Assembly (NCBI GenBank): GCA_964591605.1
Contig: CAZQEN010000012.1
Span: 1 to 45,108, forward strand
DNA length: 45,108 nucleotides
Direction: 5' to 3'
Origin: CAYLLT01 sp964591605
Lineage (GTDB): Bacteria > Planctomycetota > Phycisphaerae > UBA1845 > PWPN01
Shown here: one piece after another, positions 41,476 to 45,108 of the stretch
Position numbering within the stretch: position 1 is the stretch's first letter
Layout: each line of letters begins with the position of its first letter
Made by a program: the position numbers and the translations under genes
Notes under the pieces: model-generated
Told to the model about the DNA's origin: nothing
Database searches by the model: none
What the model saw: the letters and a program-made list of their open reading frames with translations, nothing else

Positions 41476-42009
41476 ATGCCCGGTGTTGCCGTGAAACCCG
41501 CCGTGCTGGCAGAACTGCAGCGGCAGCTCAATCACGAGTTGTCGGCCTCGCATGGTTACGAGGCCCTCGCCCTGTGGTGCGAGGACAAGAACTTCAAGGG
41601 CTTCGCCCGCTACTTCTACAAGCAGTCGGCCGAGGAACGCGTCCACGCCCGCAAGCTGAGCACGCATCTGCTGAGCCGCGGCGTGCTGCCCGAGCTGGCG
41701 GCGATCCCCGCGCCCAAGGGCAAGTTCAAGTCACTCATGGACGTGGCCCGACAGGCCCAGGCGATGGAGCAGGCCAACACGGCCGGCATCCACGCCGCGT
41801 ACAAGGTCGCGGGCCAGGAGGAAGACTACGCCGCCCAGGTTCTCCTCCAGTGGTTCATCGCTGAACAGACCGAAGAGGAAGACTGGGCCGACGAGATGGT
41901 CGAGCGGGTCGAAGCGGCGAGCTGCGCCGGCGGCCTGTCGGATCTCGATCGCCACATCGAACGCTACCTGAGTGACGAGGTGGTGGAGGGGGCCGAGGGG
42001 GCAGGGTGA
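41476..42009 (+). CDS. Ferritin-like iron storage protein
   Basis: The 177-residue protein is a four-helix bundle of the ferritin type: LQRQLNHELSASHGYEALAL, FARYFYKQSAEERVHARKLS, and WFIAEQTEEEDWADEMVERV supply the Glu and His residues of the ferroxidase centre. It would oxidise Fe(II) and store it as mineral. The ATG at 41476 has GGAGGT upstream. The stop overlaps a GTG of the following URO-D-family gene. A short acidic tail (DEVVEGAEGAG) ends the protein. Confidence 0.92.
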   Translation: MPGVAVKPAVLAELQRQLNHELSASHGYEALALWCEDKNFKGFARYFYKQSAEERVHARKLSTHLLSRGVLPELAAIPAPKGKFKSLMDVARQAQAMEQANTAGIHAAYKVAGQEEDYAAQVLLQWFIAEQTEEEDWADEMVERVEAASCAGGLSDLDRHIERYLSDEVVEGAEGAG

Positions 42010-42032
42010 CGCCGACCGCCGGATGCCGTGGG

Positions 42033-43148
42033 ATGACCTCGCGGGACCGGCTGCTGGCGGCACTGCGCCGCGGCACGCCGGATCGCGTTCCGGTCACGCT
42101 CTACGAGCATTCTCCCTTCAACGACGACTGGGCAAACCACGAGCCGTCCTACGCGCCGCTCATCGAGCTCGAACGCCGCCTCGGCGACAGCTTCGTCTTC
42201 GCGCCGGTCGAGGCGCCGGTGCTCATCGGCGATCCGAACATGGCCCGCGGTCAGGAGCGACGTTCCGGCGAGAGCATCGTCCGCACCACGGAGCTGCAGA
42301 CGCCGCGCGGCCCGCTCCGCGCCGTCTCACGCCGCGATCCGGAGCAGATGACCTGGTGGCAGATCGAACCGCTCATCAAGAGCGACGAAGACATCGAGCG
42401 CGTGCTCTCCATGCCCGATTCGCCCCCCGCCATCGACGCGCAGCGCCTCCGCGACCTGCAGCGCCGCGTGGGGGATGGCGGCGTGCTCTGCTTCAGCCTC
42501 GGCGATGCGCTCGGGCACGTGGTCGGCCTCTTCGACTTCGAGGACTTCATCCTGCGCTGCTACGACGACGACGCGCCTATCCGCCTGCTGCTCGACAAGG
42601 CCCAGAGCCAGGTGCTCGCCGCGATCCGGGCGATCGGGGCCGTCGTCCAGAACGCGGCGTTTCGCCTCTGGGGGCCGGAGTACTGCGGCGCACCGCTCAT
42701 GAATCCGCACGTCTACTTCCCGCGGTACGTGGTCCAGCGCGACCGCGAGGCCACCCGGCTGATCCACGAGACCGGCAACTTCAGCGTGATCCACTGTCAC
42801 GGCCGGCTCGCGGACATCCTGGAGATGATCGCCGACACCGGCGCGGACGCGGTCGAACCGCTCGAGACGCTGCCCATGTCCACCGCCGACGTGACCCTCG
42901 CGGAGGTCAAACGCCGGATCGGCTCGCGGATGTGCCTCATGGGCGCCATCCAGGCCCACACGATCGAGACGGCCGGTCCGGACGACGTCCGCCGGCAGGT
43001 GCGCGACGCCATCGAGGCCGGCGGACCGGGTGGCGGCTTCGTGCTCCTGCCCACGGCGGCGCCGTTCGTGATTCCACTGCCCGATCGCGTGCTGGCCAAT
43101 CTGGAGGCGATGTACCAGGCGGCCCACGATTACGGGCGGTACGAGTGA
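42033..43148 (+). CDS. Uroporphyrinogen decarboxylase (URO-D) superfamily protein
   Basis: The protein starts MTSRDRLLAALRRGTPDRVP, the usual opening of the URO-D/MtaA/CmuA superfamily. GNFSVIHCHGRLADILEMIA and later ADAVEPLETLPMSTADVTLA are barrel strands typical of the family. True HemE has a longer, different N-terminal motif, so this is more likely one of the many planctomycete URO-D-like proteins, perhaps a corrinoid-linked methyltransferase or a barrel of unknown substrate. The ATG at 42033 is preferred; a GTG at 42006 overlaps the ferritin stop and would couple translation. At 371 residues it is complete. Confidence 0.9.
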   Translation: MTSRDRLLAALRRGTPDRVPVTLYEHSPFNDDWANHEPSYAPLIELERRLGDSFVFAPVEAPVLIGDPNMARGQERRSGESIVRTTELQTPRGPLRAVSRRDPEQMTWWQIEPLIKSDEDIERVLSMPDSPPAIDAQRLRDLQRRVGDGGVLCFSLGDALGHVVGLFDFEDFILRCYDDDAPIRLLLDKAQSQVLAAIRAIGAVVQNAAFRLWGPEYCGAPLMNPHVYFPRYVVQRDREATRLIHETGNFSVIHCHGRLADILEMIADTGADAVEPLETLPMSTADVTLAEVKRRIGSRMCLMGAIQAHTIETAGPDDVRRQVRDAIEAGGPGGGFVLLPTAAPFVIPLPDRVLANLEAMYQAAHDYGRYE

Positions 43149-43190
43149 CGCTGCACCTGCGGAGCGGTGATTCGCGCCGGCATCGGACCG

Positions 43191-45029
43191 TCAGCTCTGC
43201 GCCACGCTCAGGGCGCGGAGCAGGCGAAAGTGCTTGTCCTGGTGGCCCTCCATCCGCTCGAGAACGTCCGTCAGGAACCGCACGGCCGCGACCACGTGCG
43301 GGCCCTTGTTGAGCATCACGCACTGCGTGCGCGCGGCCAGAACCACGTCGCTCACTTCCGCCCTCGACGGCATGCCCTTCTTCGCCAGGTTATCCAGGAC
43401 CTGCGTCGCCCAGACCACGGGCAGATGGGCGGCGGCACACAGCGAGGCGATCTCCTCCTGCAACTCGGCCATGCGCTCGAAGCCGACCTCCACGCCCAGA
43501 TCGCCGCGGGCAATCATGACGCCCACCCGGTCGCGCTGCAGGCCGTTCAGGATGATGCCGGGGAGATTGCGGAACGCGGTAGCCGTTTCGATCTTGAGCA
43601 GCACGCCAACGTTCAGCCCGCGGGCATCCAGCGCCTGGTGCAGGGCGATGACATCCTGCGCGGAGCGAAGGAACGAGACGCCGACGACGTCAACCTCGTT
43701 TGCGTGCGCTGCAACGAAGTCCAGCGCGCCCAGATCGTCAGCAGTGAGCGGCGGCCCGGCCAGAAGCGTGTCGGGCAGGTTGATGCCCTTGTCTTCGCCC
43801 AGTCGTGCCCGATTGGACCGGGTCCAGGTCACGCGCAACTGGATGGCCTCGGGGCGGACGCTTTCGATGACCGCGGCAACCTTGCCGTCGTCGAAGAACA
43901 CCCGCTGGCCGGGCCGGGCATCGCGGAAGACTTCGGGCACCGGGCAGTGCACCTGCGCAGGCGTCACGGGGCCGCCTTGTTCGTCGCACTGGGCCGGCCG
44001 GCTCTGCTGGTTGCCCGGTCGGAGCATGATGGTGTCGCCCGTACTGACGAGGATTTCGGAGGGCGTGGCAGGCAGGGCCTGAACGCAGCCGACCACCGGC
44101 AGGTCCCGCCCGTCGCGCTTCGCCGTCAGTGGGATGCCCTCCACCATGAACGCGCCGCGGGCTCCCTCGACCCAGGCGCCGCCGTCCATGACCTCCTGCA
44201 CCACCACCCAGCGGCTGCGGTCCTGATAGTCGCGGAAGTGCACCTCGTCCCCCGGCTGGAGCTGTGCCAGGAACCCGGCGTCGACGGGCAACGCGGCGTG
44301 GGCGAGGCCCGGCGGCGGCATCCCGGCACTCAGCCAGATCCGCGCCGGCTCAATGACGTCGCCGTACGCGTTCTTGAACGCGTGCCAGCGGACGACAGCC
44401 GGTCCCGACTCGAGAGATCCCGTCCGGAGCTTCGGGCCGGGCAGATCGCAGAGGATCGTGCAGGTCCGGCGGAGTTCCTGCGCGGCGCGGCGTGCGTGCT
44501 GTGCCATGGCCAACCAGAGGTCGGGGGCATCGTGGGCGCAGTTGACTCGCACGATCTCCATGCCGGCCGCCATCAGGCCGCGGACGAGCTCGTAGTGCTC
44601 GGCCGCCTCAGCGGGCAGCGTCACCATGATTCGGGACGAACGGCCGGGCGGTTTGGGCCCGAGCAGGGCCCGGGTTCTTCGGGCCAGGATCTCCTCCCCC
44701 TCGTCGTAGCTGATCGCCCGCGGATCGGGGGTGAGCGGCGGCTCATTGGCAAGGCGTCCGAGCAGGCCGCACACCGATTCCAGCGAGTTCAAAGCGTGGG
44801 TTTCAATGCGGCCCAGCGAGCTGAGACCCAGGCGGTGCAGGTCGCGCTGGAGCTCGCGGATGTCGGTTCGACGGATGCCCAGATAGGCGGCGAAGTTCCA
44901 CGCGCTCAGCAGGCCGTCCGGCCGGGTGTAATCCTTCTCGGATACCCGCTTTTCGCAGGACTTCCGGGCGGCCTCGCGGAGATCTTTCACCGCACGAAGC
45001 AACGCCTCGACGCAGCGCGGTTGAGCCAT
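43191..45029 (-). CDS. Pyruvate-kinase-like protein with N-terminal extension
   Basis: The barrel has the pyruvate kinase hallmarks: CTILCDLPGPKLRTG, INLPDT, LLKIETATAFRNL (the catalytic Lys is kept), VGVMIARGDLGVEVGFE and ATQVLDNLAKKGMPSRAEVS. Between them is a longer B-domain-like insert than in standard enzymes (about residues 235-400). About 130 residues precede the barrel (LGIRRTDIRELQRDLHRLGL) and match no known pyruvate kinase part. The allosteric C-terminal domain is absent. It may act as pyruvate kinase or as a related phosphotransferase. The start is taken at 45029 because a TAGAAT -10-like box (45055-45050) lies just upstream; an ATG at 45059 would overlap it. The sequence beyond to the window end shows no gene. 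Confidence 0.85.
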   Translation of the reverse strand: MAQPRCVEALLRAVKDLREAARKSCEKRVSEKDYTRPDGLLSAWNFAAYLGIRRTDIRELQRDLHRLGLSSLGRIETHALNSLESVCGLLGRLANEPPLTPDPRAISYDEGEEILARRTRALLGPKPPGRSSRIMVTLPAEAAEHYELVRGLMAAGMEIVRVNCAHDAPDLWLAMAQHARRAAQELRRTCTILCDLPGPKLRTGSLESGPAVVRWHAFKNAYGDVIEPARIWLSAGMPPPGLAHAALPVDAGFLAQLQPGDEVHFRDYQDRSRWVVVQEVMDGGAWVEGARGAFMVEGIPLTAKRDGRDLPVVGCVQALPATPSEILVSTGDTIMLRPGNQQSRPAQCDEQGGPVTPAQVHCPVPEVFRDARPGQRVFFDDGKVAAVIESVRPEAIQLRVTWTRSNRARLGEDKGINLPDTLLAGPPLTADDLGALDFVAAHANEVDVVGVSFLRSAQDVIALHQALDARGLNVGVLLKIETATAFRNLPGIILNGLQRDRVGVMIARGDLGVEVGFERMAELQEEIASLCAAAHLPVVWATQVLDNLAKKGMPSRAEVSDVVLAARTQCVMLNKGPHVVAAVRFLTDVLERMEGHQDKHFRLLRALSVAQS

Positions 45030-45049
45030 GGTGCCGGACACGTCTATAC

Positions 45050-45055
45050 ATTCTA
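45050..45055 (-). promoter_or_regulatory. Possible -10 box of the pyruvate-kinase-like gene
   Basis: On the minus strand TAGAAT (45055-45050), about 20 nt before the ATG at 45029. No -35 is recognisable. The same -10 sequence is seen at 13353 and 23327. Confidence 0.3.
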
Positions 45056-45108
45056 ACATGGGAGAGCCGGCCGCCGGAGAGCCGACCGAGACCGCGCCCC
45101 CAACCGGG

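Overview
The window looks like a chromosomal segment of a planctomycete, probably of the Phycisphaerae type or a close uncultured relative. The evidence is high GC, frequent GTG and TTG starts, a small membrane protein ending in a CLNCGYDLR...CPECG zinc ribbon (a style common in that group), a Tat-exported Gfo/Idh/MocA oxidoreductase, LpxB, split glycine decarboxylase subunits, and many short palindromic intergenic elements. This placement is inferred from protein style; no marker phylogeny was possible.

Left part (1-15.2 kb): a partial gene, then RNase R, then a glycine cleavage operon: gcvT, gcvH, a zinc-ribbon membrane protein, gcvPA, an unknown small protein and gcvPB. It is followed by a DUF433/DUF5615 toxin-antitoxin-like pair and a LipM-type octanoyltransferase that probably supplies the lipoyl group for GcvH. 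Next come a secreted oxidoreductase, RsmD, a UbiA-family prenyl-phosphate phosphoribosyltransferase-like protein, and an FHA-GAF-histidine kinase. Several palindromic repeats sit between, and in places inside, these genes.

Middle part (15.2-29.4 kb): a nitrogen-control cluster of PII, Amt, a second PII and GlnD. It is preceded by a near-perfect sigma-54 (-24/-12) promoter and a possible enhancer site. Convergent to it are tsf and rpsB. Beyond lies lpxB, whose 3' end is the left edge of a 1344-bp tandem duplication. The duplicated unit carries a two-gene module on the minus strand (a DUF6932-like protein and a 66-residue coiled-coil protein, overlapping at GTGA), the 3' end of lpxB, and the promoter and signal peptide of a secreted protein. 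The copies are identical over about 1317 bp. A 7-bp microhomology lies at both ends and at the junction, so the event looks recent unless it is an assembly error. An intact secreted FlgT/LPP20-like protein and hisA follow.

Right part (29.5-45.1 kb): a metal-resistance-like island with a minus-strand CusRS-type two-component system. Across a divergent intergenic region with a CusR-box-like palindrome is a rightward operon: CzcN-like methyltransferase, GT-C glycosyltransferase, outer-membrane lipoprotein, periplasmic adaptor and HME-RND pump. Then come an epimerase-like protein, ferritin, a URO-D-family protein and an unusual pyruvate-kinase-like protein.

The strongest candidates for undescribed biology are the duplicated DUF6932/coiled-coil module, the copper-box-regulated island whose pump lacks most of the CusA methionine relay, the sigma-54-driven PII-Amt-PII-GlnD cluster with a possible 16-codon leader, and the mobile-looking hairpin elements, one of which shows compensatory stem changes.
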